A stretch of DNA of 64,000 nt, taken from positions 280,368-344,367 of the forward strand of contig NZ_NFSC01000027.1 in the NCBI RefSeq assembly GCF_002157505.1. Reading direction: 5' to 3'. Below the pieces are notes generated by a model. That model did no database searches, was not told the DNA's origin, and was given only the letters and a program-made list of their open reading frames with translations. Shown here piece after piece: positions 9,067 to 18,600 of this stretch (the first letter of the stretch is position 1; every line of letters begins with the position of its first letter). The translations under genes and the position numbers were made by a program. The stretch is from Arthrobacter agilis (GTDB lineage: Bacteria; Actinomycetota; Actinomycetes; Actinomycetales; Micrococcaceae).

Positions 9067-10092
9067 ATGAAGATTGGAATTCTGACCAGCGGAGGCGATT
9101 GCCCTGGGCTGAACGCGGTCATCCGGGGTGCGGTGGTCAAAGGCATCAAGGTGCACGGCCAGGATTTTGTTGGCTTTCGGGACGGTTGGCGCGGCGTGGT
9201 GGAGGGGGACGTCGTGGAGCTGCCCCGCCAAAGCGTGCGGGGAATTTCCAAGCAGGGCGGCACTATCCTGGGCACTTCCCGCACCAACCCCTTCGAAGGC
9301 GACGCCGGTCCGGAGGTTATCAAGGCGCACCTGGAGCGCCTGGGCATTGACGCCATCATCGCGATTGGTGGAGAAGGAACCCTGGCCGCGGCAAAGCGGC
9401 TCACCGATGCCGGTTTGAAGATCGTGGGCGTGCCCAAAACTGTCGACAATGACCTCGATGCCACCGATTACACTTTCGGTTTCGACACCGCCGTGCAAAT
9501 CGCCACCGAAGCCATCGACCGGCTCCGTACCACCGGAGAGTCGCACCACCGATGCATGATCGCCGAGGTGATGGGCAGACATGTGGGGTGGATTTCCCTC
9601 CATGCCGGCATGGCATCAGGCGCCCATGCCATCCTGATTCCCGAACAGCAGGTCAGCATGGAGCAAATCAGCGACTGGGTGACTGAAGCCCATGAACGAG
9701 GCCGTGCTCCCCTGGTGGTCGTGGCGGAGGGGTTCGTTCCGGCGCACATGGAGTCTCCGCATTCCATCCGGGGGCTGGACACCTTCGGTCGGCCGCGGCT
9801 GGGCGGCATTGCAGACCAGTTGGCGCCGGAAATCGAGGCCAGGACGGGTATCGAAACCCGTGCCACGATCCTTGGTCATATTCAGCGCGGCGGCGTTCCG
9901 TCCGCTTTTGATCGGGTTCTCGCGACGCGGCTGGGCATGGCAGCGATCGACTCCGTGGTGGACGGGCGATGGGGCACCATGGTGTCGCTGTCAGGGACTG
10001 AGATTGACCATGTGCCTTTTGACGCGGCGCTCGGGAACCTTAAGACGGTTCCCCAGCACCGCTACGACGAGGCGGCGGTTCTCTTTGGCTGA
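9067..10092 (+). CDS. pfkA: 6-phosphofructokinase (actinobacterial PfkA)
   Basis: A 341-residue enzyme that phosphorylates fructose 6-phosphate to fructose 1,6-bisphosphate. It shows GGDCPGLN at residues 9-16, GGEGT at about 101-105, PKTVDND at about 123-129 and EVMGRHVGW near 167. The Gly in GGEG (position 104 of E. coli PFK) predicts ATP use, while the Lys in PKTVDND (position 124) is typical of pyrophosphate enzymes. This mixed pattern occurs in ATP-dependent Streptomyces enzymes. GGAAGGA precedes the ATG. Its place in an accessory sugar locus suggests a dedicated copy; whether a housekeeping copy exists cannot be seen here. Confidence 0.93.
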   Translation: MKIGILTSGGDCPGLNAVIRGAVVKGIKVHGQDFVGFRDGWRGVVEGDVVELPRQSVRGISKQGGTILGTSRTNPFEGDAGPEVIKAHLERLGIDAIIAIGGEGTLAAAKRLTDAGLKIVGVPKTVDNDLDATDYTFGFDTAVQIATEAIDRLRTTGESHHRCMIAEVMGRHVGWISLHAGMASGAHAILIPEQQVSMEQISDWVTEAHERGRAPLVVVAEGFVPAHMESPHSIRGLDTFGRPRLGGIADQLAPEIEARTGIETRATILGHIQRGGVPSAFDRVLATRLGMAAIDSVVDGRWGTMVSLSGTEIDHVPFDAALGNLKTVPQHRYDEAAVLFG

Positions 10093-10108
10093 GAATCGAT
10101 CCGTTGAC

Positions 10109-10786
10109 ATGGAAGAGGCTCCTACGCAAGGACCTGGAACACTCGTCATCTTCGACTGCGACGGGGTGCTCGTGGACAGCGAAAGGCTCGCAGTCAAAGT
10201 CGACCAGCGTGTATTGGCCGACCTCGGATGGAATCTGTCGATAGAGGAGATCGCCGCCCGGTTCATGGGATGTTCCCACGATCATTTTCGGGCAGAGATA
10301 GAACGCCATATCGGGCGTTCTCTGGCACCGGACTGGAGCGCCGAGTACCAACCGTGGTATGAGGAAACATTTGAGCGCGAGCTGACGGCCGTCCCGGGCG
10401 TGATCGAGGCCCTGAACGAAATTACTCTGCCGACCTGTGTGGCATCGAACAGCGGCCATTCCAAATTGGCGTACACCCTTGGTGCAACGGGTCTCCTGCA
10501 GCGCTTCACCGGGCGGATTTTCAGTGCCGAGGACGTCTTGACAGGAAAGCCGGCTCCAGATTTGTTCCTGCACGCAGCCCTTACATTGGGATTCTCCCCA
10601 GGAGAATGCATTGTTGTCGAAGACAGCCGCTTTGGAGTCGAAGCAGCCCGCGCCGCAGGAATGACAGTCCTGGGATATGCGGGTGGTCTCACCCCCCATG
10701 AGTGGCTGGTGGGACCAGGGACCACTGTTTTTCACGATATGGCGAACCTGCCGGAACTGATCGCGACCGGTCTCGGGGCGGGTTGA
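10109..10786 (+). CDS. HAD-superfamily hydrolase, beta-phosphoglucomutase / sugar-phosphatase-like
   Basis: A 225-residue haloacid-dehalogenase-fold protein. Motif I is DCDGVLVDSE with the nucleophile Asp at about residue 16, motif II is around ASNSG, motif III is GKPAPD at about 148 and motif IV is VVEDSRFG at about 169. The helical C1 cap after motif I fits the sugar-phosphate phosphatase and beta-phosphoglucomutase group. It is the last gene of the locus, 16 bases after pfkA. The ATG has no clear ribosome-binding site; a TTG at 10085, overlapping the pfkA stop and preceded by GAGGCGG, is an alternative start. The substrate is not predictable. Confidence 0.85.
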   Translation: MEEAPTQGPGTLVIFDCDGVLVDSERLAVKVDQRVLADLGWNLSIEEIAARFMGCSHDHFRAEIERHIGRSLAPDWSAEYQPWYEETFERELTAVPGVIEALNEITLPTCVASNSGHSKLAYTLGATGLLQRFTGRIFSAEDVLTGKPAPDLFLHAALTLGFSPGECIVVEDSRFGVEAARAAGMTVLGYAGGLTPHEWLVGPGTTVFHDMANLPELIATGLGAG

Positions 10787-11084
10787 GCAGGAAGATCCAC
10801 CCCCTCGTGGGCGGGTGAGCATTGCCCTGGTGGTCCGCATCGGACCACCAGGGCGGACGCCTTGATGCTCCGATGCTGATGAACCGCGTCCGCGATGCCC
10901 GGCCGGGCGGGGACTTGTCACCCGCCACTGCAAGGTCGCTCTCACCCACCGCAGCGCCGCCGGCCTCAAAGCCATCACACTCTGGCTCCAAGTATCAGGA
11001 GACACGCCCTAGTCCGACCGTCCACGGTTTCCGGCCGGCTCCGGGCCGTCCGCGGGTTCCGGTGCGACAGGGCCGGAACGCAAA
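10787..11084. other. Gene-free gap at the right end of the accessory locus
   Basis: About 300 bases between the HAD gene and the tRNA-Ser terminator. It holds the hairpin at 10825-10853. I see no convincing gene, repeat or integrase remnant in the rest. Confidence 0.5.
10825..10853 (+). terminator. Perfect 13-bp hairpin, probable terminator of the sugar locus
   Basis: Arms ccctggtggtccg and cggaccaccaggg are perfect reverse complements with a 3-base loop, 38 bases after the HAD gene stop. There is no T-run, as is common in high-GC actinobacteria. Confidence 0.7.
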
Positions 11085-11108
11085 GGACCCCCTGTTTCCA
11101 GGGGGTCC
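11085..11108 (-). terminator. Terminator of tRNA-Ser(GCU)
   Basis: Arms ggaccccct and agggggtcc with a 6-base loop lie just past the 3' end of the tRNA. On the minus strand the stem is followed by TTTG. Confidence 0.75.
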
Positions 11109-11114
11109 GTTCGC

Positions 11115-11201
11115 GGAGACGGGGGGATTTGAACCCCCGGTAGGCTTTAGGCCCACACTTCATTAGCAGTGAAGCCCATTCGGCCGCTCTGGCACGTCTC
11201 C
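11115..11201 (-). tRNA. tRNA-Ser (anticodon GCU)
   Basis: On the minus strand an 87-base class II tRNA folds with acceptor GGAGACG pairing with CGTCTCC. The anticodon loop reads CTGCTAA, giving anticodon GCU for AGC/AGU codons. There is a long variable arm and a normal T loop (GGTTCAAATCC). CCA is not encoded. The 3' end faces the accessory locus on the left, the orientation expected if an element had once integrated at this tRNA. Confidence 0.95.
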
Positions 11202-11363
11202 ATCGGCTATCTCTAGCCTCCCAAGGTTACCCAGAAGGGGAGGGCAAGAGCAAAACGCTTGGGTCCCAGTCCCGGCCGTGCCGCGAAAGCACCGGCAGGA
11301 CCGCGCCGGCAGGACAGCGCCGGACGGACCGGGCCGACAGGATAGCGCCGACAGAACGATCCG

Positions 11364-13451
11364 TCAGAGCGAGCCGGTAAGTGCACGCCACAGGAACTCG
11401 AAGCTCATGGCATGCATCCTCGCCGCTTGCCGGTTGTCGGATGCGCCGGCATGTCCACCCTCCAGTGCCTCGTGGAACCAGACGTTCCGGACGCCCAGGT
11501 CCTTCATCCTCGCCGCCATCTTGCGGGCCTGCACGGGACCCACCCGGTCGTCGCTCGTCGCCGTCCAGATGAGGGTCTTGGGATACACCACGTCGTCCCG
11601 GAGGAGGTGGTAGGGCGAGAACGTCTGCACGTACTCCCATTCCTCGGGCTTGTCGGGGTCGCCGTACTCGGCGATCCAGGAGAACCCGGCAGACAATTTC
11701 GTGTAGCGGCGCATGTCCAGCAGGGGAACGCCGCACGAGATCGCGCCGAACAGGTGCGGGTACGTGGTGAGCATGTTGCCCACGAGCAGCCCGCCGTTGC
11801 TCCGGCCGGTGCAGCCCAGCAGCGCGGGCGAGGTGACACCCCGCTGCACCAGGTCCCCGGCGATGGCGGCGAAATCCTCGTAGGCGCGGTGGCGGTTGGA
11901 GTGCAGGGCGGCCGAATGCCACCGCGGTCCGTACTCTCCTCCACCCCGGATGTTCGCCAGGACGTAGACGCCGTGCCTGCCGTCCTCCGTGATGCGTTCG
12001 AGCCAGCCCCGGCCGATCACGCCGCTGTAGGCGGGGGTGAGCGAGTGCTCGAACCCGCCGTAGCCGGACAGCAGGGTGGGGTTGCCGCCGTCGAGCTGCA
12101 GGTCCTTCGACGCGATCTGGAAATAGGGAACCCGAGTGCCGTCGCTCGACACCGCGAAGTGCTGCTCGACGCCGTACCGGTCCTCGTCGAAGTAGGACGG
12201 TGAGGACTTCACGGCGGTGTAGTCCCCGCCGATGGTGCCGCGGTACAGCGTGGACGGGGTCAGGAAGCCGGTGGCCACGAGCCAGTAGTCGTCGCCGGCG
12301 TCGTCGTCCTCGTCGTCGACCGCGTACGCGTCCACCGAGTGGAGGGGCGGGCAGGCGTCCAGGAGGTCGGCGGCCCAGTCCCTCGCCGGGTCGACGATGC
12401 GGATCTCCGAGGACACGTCGTGGAGCAGGTTGAGCAGGAGGTGGTTTCGTGTCCAGCTCCAGGACTGGAGTGACGTCGAGGCGTCCGGGGCGAAGACCGT
12501 CACGAAGGTGCGGTCCCCGTCGAGGAAGGACGCGAGGTCGATGACGAGCAGGGATCCTGCTCCGTGCGTCCTACCCGCGGTGGTCCAGTCGGTCCGGGGC
12601 CGGATGATCAGCCATTGCCGGTGCACGGAGATGCTGGCGTCCTCGGGGACCTCGATCAGGCGCCATCCGCCGTCCTGCCGCAGGTAGGTCCGGCGGGTGT
12701 AGAAGTCGATGGTGTCGACGGCGAGGTCCCGCTCGAAGCCGGGCGTGGAATCACGCAGCACGAGGGCCATCATGTGGTCCTGGTCCACCTCGAAGTACTG
12801 CTCGGCCGACGCGAGATCCCCGCCGCGCGGCAGGATCCGGACGGTGCGGGGGTAGGAGCTGGACGTCATGGAGCCGGGACCGAAATCCGTGCCGACGTAC
12901 AGGGCGTCAGGGCCGGCCCAGCTGATCCGGCTCTTCGCCGTCGGGATGTCGAAGCCGCCGTCGACGAAGGCCAGTCTGCCGAGGTCGAACTCGCGGTAGC
13001 GCGTCGCGTCACCACCGTCGGGGGAGAGGACGACGAGGACCCGTTCGTGGGGTGCACCCTCGGCCGGACGAAGGAAGAGGGCACCGGCCCACACCCACTC
13101 GGTTCCTTCCGAGGCGCTCAGCGCGTCCACGTCGAGAAGGAGTTCCCACGCGGGGTCGTCCGAGGCGTAGCTGTCCCACGTCGTACGGCGCCAGATGCCC
13201 TGCCGGTGCTCGGCGTCCCGCCAGAAGTTGTAGTAGAAGTCGCCGTGCTTGCCCACCATCGGGATGCGGTCGGTGGAGTCGAGCACCTCGAGGATGCTCC
13301 GCTCCCGCTGCTCGAAGTCAGGTGTCACGAGGGCGTCCTCGGTCAGGGCGTTCTCGGCGCGCACCCACTCGAGCTGCCGGTCGCCGTAGATGTCCTCGAG
13401 CCAGAGAAAGGGGTCGTCCGTCGTCGCGGTGGTCTCGGTCGAGTGCGTCAT
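11364..13451 (-). CDS. Prolyl oligopeptidase family serine peptidase (S9)
   Basis: A 695-residue cytosolic peptidase with an N-terminal seven-bladed beta-propeller (about 70-410) and an alpha/beta-hydrolase domain at both ends. The catalytic triad is visible: Ser in GRSNGG at about residue 550, Asp in SDDRVGP at about 636 and His in GGHAG at about 665. The N-terminal DPFLWLEDI is the usual S9A start. It probably cleaves short peptides after proline. No signal peptide is seen. It is transcribed away from the FAD/NAD(P)-binding gene, sharing a 92-base divergent promoter region. Confidence 0.93.
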   Translation of the reverse strand: MTHSTETTATTDDPFLWLEDIYGDRQLEWVRAENALTEDALVTPDFEQRERSILEVLDSTDRIPMVGKHGDFYYNFWRDAEHRQGIWRRTTWDSYASDDPAWELLLDVDALSASEGTEWVWAGALFLRPAEGAPHERVLVVLSPDGGDATRYREFDLGRLAFVDGGFDIPTAKSRISWAGPDALYVGTDFGPGSMTSSSYPRTVRILPRGGDLASAEQYFEVDQDHMMALVLRDSTPGFERDLAVDTIDFYTRRTYLRQDGGWRLIEVPEDASISVHRQWLIIRPRTDWTTAGRTHGAGSLLVIDLASFLDGDRTFVTVFAPDASTSLQSWSWTRNHLLLNLLHDVSSEIRIVDPARDWAADLLDACPPLHSVDAYAVDDEDDDAGDDYWLVATGFLTPSTLYRGTIGGDYTAVKSSPSYFDEDRYGVEQHFAVSSDGTRVPYFQIASKDLQLDGGNPTLLSGYGGFEHSLTPAYSGVIGRGWLERITEDGRHGVYVLANIRGGGEYGPRWHSAALHSNRHRAYEDFAAIAGDLVQRGVTSPALLGCTGRSNGGLLVGNMLTTYPHLFGAISCGVPLLDMRRYTKLSAGFSWIAEYGDPDKPEEWEYVQTFSPYHLLRDDVVYPKTLIWTATSDDRVGPVQARKMAARMKDLGVRNVWFHEALEGGHAGASDNRQAARMHAMSFEFLWRALTGSL

Positions 13452-13543
13452 GGGCCCATCCTATGCAGGGCGCGGGAAGCACAGCCATCGCGGAGGAGCC
13501 CCGGTCCGGCCGGGGCAGCGGCAGCGTTGGATAGTCTTGACGG

Positions 13544-15556
13544 GTGAAGAACCAGGAGGCAAGGCAGGTCGCCGTCGTCGGAGGCGGACCCCGCGGCACC
13601 TCGGTGGTGGAGCGGCTGATCGCCCGGCACAGGGCTCTCGGTGAGGCTGCTCCCGACGTCGTCATACACCTCATCGAGCCCTACGAGCCCGGTCCGGGAC
13701 ATATCTGGAGGACCGACCAGTCCCGGCTCTTCCTGATGAACACTCCGTCCCTCTACCCCACTGTGGTACCGGTCGGAGCCGCCGCCGGGAGTATCGCCGC
13801 AGGACCGGTGGCGGTGTCCTTCGACGAATGGCGTATGCGTGGACAGGAGGGACTCGTTCCCGGCCTCGATAACGCGGACATCGCGGAGTGCGCGAGGCTC
13901 GCCTCGAGGGACTTCCCGAGCAGGGCGCTGTACGGGCGGTACCTCACCTGGGTGTTCGGGCAACTGGTGCGACAGGCCGGGCCCGGGGTCAGCGTGGTCC
14001 ATCACCGCAAGGAAGCCGTCGGTATGGGACCGGCCGGCGACGACGCCGGTGACCACAGCGCTGATAGCGCGGCCGGGGAGAATCGAACAACGCGTAGCGG
14101 AGCTGCAGCCGGCGCTGCGCGAAACTGGCGGATCGTCCTCGACGACGGGTCGCAGCTCGAGGTCGACGACGTCGTCCTGGCTGTCGGCCACCTCGCCGCT
14201 ACCCTCACTCCCGAGCAGGAGAAGCTGCAGGACGCTGCGGCCCGCTACGGGCTGCAGTACTGGGCGCCCGCTGTTCCGGCGGACGTCGCCTGGCACCGGC
14301 TGCCCGCCGGGAAGACGGTGCTGATCCGCGGGCTCGGGCTCAACTTCTTCGACGCGATGATTCAGCTGACGGAGGGCCGTGGGGGACGGTTCTCGCAGCG
14401 GGACGACGGTCGGCTGGACTACGAGGCGTCCGGCAGGGAGCCCCGGCTCGTCGCGGCCTCGCGGCGCGGAGTGCCCTATCGGGCGAAGGCCGAGCTCGAC
14501 TCCTACATCCCGCGCAGCGTCACACTGCGCTTCTGCACACCCGACCGCGTGCTCGCATTCCGGAAGTCGGGCGTCCAGCCGGGATTCGACCACGACATCT
14601 GGCCCCTGCTGCACCGCGACGTGCTGTGGGCCTACTACTCGACGCTCTGCCGCACGGAAGCACGGGTGCGGCCGTCTTGCAACGCATTCCTCGAGGAACT
14701 CGACGCGGCCCTTGCCCTGGAGGGCTCCGGGTGGGAAGCCGCAGCCGGTGCCGTCGTCGCGCGCCGGGTGCCGGAGGACCTGCGCCTCGACGTCGAAGCC
14801 CTCGCGCACCCGTTTGCCGGGCGCCGCTTCGAGGACGGCGAGGAGTTCGCCGCGGCCGTGCTCGCCTACCTCGACGCCGACGCCGCCGGTTCGGCTCGGG
14901 GCGAGGACGACCCGCTCAAGATGGCGATCGGCGCCATGAACGCCGGCCGATCGGTCATCAAGCAGGCGGTGGCGGACGGCGGCATCTCCGCGACGTCATG
15001 GGACGCAGAACTGCGGGGATGGTTCGAACCGCTCGTCGAGGGTCTCGCGAGCGGGCCACCACCGGTGCGCATCGCACAGCTCGCGGCGCTCGTCCGCGCG
15101 GGGATCGTGCGCTTCGTCGGGCCGAACCCGAGCTTCGGCTTCGACCCGGACGAGGGACTCTTCCGCGCCACGTCTCCCTGGGTGCACGGCGATTCGTTCT
15201 CGGGTCGCTACCTCGTGGAGGCGATGATGCCCGCCAACCGGGTCTCGACGAGCCTGTCCCCGCTCATGCGCAACCTCCTGGCCACGGGCGCTGTCCGGCC
15301 GAGGACCTCGATGGCCGAGGACGGCGTCCCGGTGACGTCAGCGGGGCTCGACGTCTCCGCTCCTCCCTACCGCGCCGTGGACCGCACCGGCAAGGAACAG
15401 GAATCACTCTTCGTGATCGGTCTCCAGCTCGCATCGGTCCAGTGGGGAACGGCCATCGCGGCGGAGGCCGGAGCACCCCTGGAGGCCGGTGGCAGGACCC
15501 TCCTCGACGCCGACGCGATCGCGGGTGCCATCCTGACGCGGACCGTAGCCGCCTGA
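13544..15556 (+). CDS. FAD/NAD(P)-binding protein of unknown function
   Basis: A 670-residue protein with an N-terminal dinucleotide-binding motif VVGGGPRGTSVVERL (about residues 9-23) and the HIWRTDQ... LMNT pattern of the FAD-NAD(P)-binding (PF13454-type) group. A second nucleotide-binding region lies around VLIRGLGLNFFD. The nearest known folds are ornithine/lysine N-hydroxylase-like monooxygenases, but the substrate is not known. The GTG start has only a weak upstream site. It stands alone between divergent and convergent neighbours, so context gives no further hint. Confidence 0.8.
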   Translation: MKNQEARQVAVVGGGPRGTSVVERLIARHRALGEAAPDVVIHLIEPYEPGPGHIWRTDQSRLFLMNTPSLYPTVVPVGAAAGSIAAGPVAVSFDEWRMRGQEGLVPGLDNADIAECARLASRDFPSRALYGRYLTWVFGQLVRQAGPGVSVVHHRKEAVGMGPAGDDAGDHSADSAAGENRTTRSGAAAGAARNWRIVLDDGSQLEVDDVVLAVGHLAATLTPEQEKLQDAAARYGLQYWAPAVPADVAWHRLPAGKTVLIRGLGLNFFDAMIQLTEGRGGRFSQRDDGRLDYEASGREPRLVAASRRGVPYRAKAELDSYIPRSVTLRFCTPDRVLAFRKSGVQPGFDHDIWPLLHRDVLWAYYSTLCRTEARVRPSCNAFLEELDAALALEGSGWEAAAGAVVARRVPEDLRLDVEALAHPFAGRRFEDGEEFAAAVLAYLDADAAGSARGEDDPLKMAIGAMNAGRSVIKQAVADGGISATSWDAELRGWFEPLVEGLASGPPPVRIAQLAALVRAGIVRFVGPNPSFGFDPDEGLFRATSPWVHGDSFSGRYLVEAMMPANRVSTSLSPLMRNLLATGAVRPRTSMAEDGVPVTSAGLDVSAPPYRAVDRTGKEQESLFVIGLQLASVQWGTAIAAEAGAPLEAGGRTLLDADAIAGAILTRTVAA

Positions 15557-15616
15557 CACGTCCCCTTCGGGAACCGGGCGCGGCACGGTGCTCCCGACTC
15601 CGGTCCGGTGCCGAAA

Positions 15617-15651
15617 AAGGGGACCTTCACCATGCTGGTGAAGGTCCCCTT
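15617..15651. terminator. Bidirectional terminator, 16-bp perfect stem
   Basis: Arms aaggggaccttcacca and tggtgaaggtcccctt with a 3-base loop separate two convergent genes. The stem is flanked by A and T bases on both sides and should serve both strands. Confidence 0.85.
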
Positions 15652-15681
15652 GATTCTGCGGGCCGGAGCCCGGCGATCTAC

Positions 15682-18600
15682 CTAGCCCTCGAGGCAGCGG
15701 TGGTAGTTCGCCAGGTGGGCACGGTAGCTCGCCCAGCTGCCGTTGTTCGCGCCCTCGGACGGCAGGGCCGGCTCGGAACAGGCGGGCTTGCCCGGCTTGA
15801 TGGGCTTGCCGGGCTTCTCCGGCTTGCCCGGCTTGGGCGGTTCGACCGGAGTGATCGCTTCGACGGCGACCGGAAGGGTCACCGTCGTTCCGCTGGGTGC
15901 CGCCGTCAGGACGATGCGTCCCTGCCCGCCGGCAGTGGCCGGAACGGTGAGGTTCACCGTGGCACTCCCGCCGGTGACGGGGACGGAGTCCAGCGGCGTC
16001 GTGGTGCCACCGGCGGCCACGAAGCCGGCAGCCAGCGTGGTGTTCACCGGGCTGCCGAGCGACGTCAGGTCCAGCTTCGACACGGTGAAGGACACGGCGG
16101 CGCCTGCCTTCACGGTGGTCGGAGCGCCCTGCACCTGAACGCTCCGACGGTCGAAGGACGGAGACAGCGGGCTGTTGGCCCGGATGTAGTCGATCCAGGC
16201 GTCCCGGTCCACCAGTCCGGAGTCGCGGGTGTCGGTCCCTTCACGGAACACCGTGAAGTTGTCGCCACCCTGCGCCAGGAAACTGAAGGTGCCGATCCTG
16301 TAGGCCCGCGCAGGGTCGAGGGGCGCGCCGTCGATCAGGACCGAGGTGATCCTTGAGCCCCGTGCCAGCGTCGGGTCATAGGTGACGCTCACGTTGTCCG
16401 ACAGTCCGAGTGCCAGGAAGGCCCTCGAGCTGCCGTCCGGCTGCCACTGCTGCTCCAGCATCGCCTTGAACTGCGCGCCGGTGAGGGTGGTGGTCCAAAG
16501 GTTGTTGACGAACGGCAGCACCGCATTCGCTTCTGCGAAGGTCACGACGCCGTCCGGTGCGTAGTAGAGCTCGTTGCGGAGCCCGCCCGGATTGACGACG
16601 CCGATCTGCGCTCCGCCACGTTCGGCGGGGGAGAGGCTGGCCCGCAGGGAGTCCGCCACGAGGTTGCCCAGCGTCGATTCGGAGGTGCGGTCGTCACGCG
16701 TGGTACCGGTGAAGGCCGTGGTGATGTCCCCGGTGACCGACCCGACGGGCCGGCTGCCGATGACCGACGCCTGCGCGATGGCCGCGTCAACGATGGTCTT
16801 GACCTCGGCGACCCTTGGGAAGGCGCCCACGAGCGCGGCGTCCGCCTCGGCGGTCCGGGCGACGTTGCGGGCCGTGTAGGACTCGACGTCCCCGGTGGCG
16901 GTGTCGACGGTCAGCGTGATCTGGCCGATGAACTCGCCGTAGGAACCCGTCTGCAGGATCGGCCGGGTTTTCCCTGCGGCACCCGGAACGGGTGCATCCC
17001 ACGCGTACTGCTTGTGCGTGTGGCCCGTGAAGATGGCATCGACCAGGGGAGTGGTCTCCGTGACGACGCGGGCGAAGGAACCGCCGGCGGCGATCTCCTG
17101 CTCGATGGTCGCGCCCTCGACGACGCCGTCGCCGGCGCCCTCGTGGTACTCGGCGACGATGACATCGGCGAGGCCCTGATCCTCGATCTCCTGTGCGACG
17201 CGGTTGACCGCTTCCACGGGGTCGCCGAAGTCGACGTTCGCGATGCCGCCGGGGCTGACGAGCGTCGCCGTCTCCTCGGTGGCGACGCCGATCACTGCAA
17301 CGTCGACGCCGTCGACGGTGATGATCGAGTATTCATCCAGTGCGGGCTCGGCGGTGCCCTTGGCGTAGACGTTCGCACCGAGATAGGGGAAGTCCGCCGT
17401 GTCGGCGACGCGTCCCGTCAGGTCCCCGAAGCCCCTGTCGAACTCGTGGTTGCCCACGGCCGACGCCCGGAGATCCAGCGCGTCGAGGACATCGAGGGTC
17501 GGCTGATCGTCCTGCAGGGCGGAGGCGAACAGTGACGCACCGATGTTGTCACCAGCCGAGAGGAAGGCCGTCTTGTCCTCGCCGAACTCGGCGCGCAGCT
17601 TCTCGACCGTGCCCGCGAACCGGACCGTGTTGGCGTCGATCCGACCGTGGAAATCGTTGATGTTGACCAGGTTGAGCTCCGCGGTCGTGTCGGCCGGTGC
17701 GAGGTTCATGCCGACGACCACGGGATCGTGGTCGCTGGCGCGATACGGGTCGGCTACGTAGTAGTCGGTGACGTTGTTGTTGAAGCGGCTGTACTCGAGG
17801 GCGACCGACTCCACCGAGTTGATGTTCCACGTGTCCACGCCTGTGACGGTGGCGTCCGCCGCGGGCGACGCGAGGACGTGGTCGAGGGACCCGCTGAGGC
17901 CCGAGAAGACGTAGGAGTACTTGCCGTCCTTCTTGCCCTGGTCGACATACCCTGCGTCGTAGAGGACCTGCATGGGGTCCTCCATCGTGTAGGCGTTGAA
18001 GTCGCCGGTCAGAAAGACCTTGTCGGTCTTCGCCGCAGCCTTCATGGAGTCGGCGAAGCCCACGAGGGCCTGTGCCTGGGCGACGCGCGCGGCGTTCCAG
18101 GCGCCCTGGCCGTCACCGGTGTCGGCGTTGCCGCCGGAGCTCGGGCCGGAGCCCTTGGACTTGAGGTGGTTGACGATCGCGAGGAAGGTCTCCGCGTCGC
18201 TGCCGCCGACCGGCTTGAAGGCCTGTGCGAGGGGCTTGCGGGCATTCGAGAACACCACGTTGTCGTTGAGGATGACCGACTCGCCGACGGGTTCCGCGAC
18301 CGCCTTCTTGTAGATCAGTGCGGTGCGGATGAAATCCTCGTCGGCGAGGGCGGGGACGGCCGCAGGGGAGCGGACGTAGTCCCAGGTGCCGGGGGCCTTC
18401 TCGTTCAGCGCCTCGACGAGGGTGGCGAGGGCGAAGTCACGGTCCTTGCCGAACTTGGCGGAGTTCTCGACCTCCATGACGGTGACGACGTCGGCGCCGA
18501 GGCCATTGATCGCGGCGACGATCTTCGCTTCCTGGCGCTCGAGGTTCTCCTTGTTCGCGGCGCCGCGGGAATCGCAACCGCCGTCGACGGTGATCGGGTT

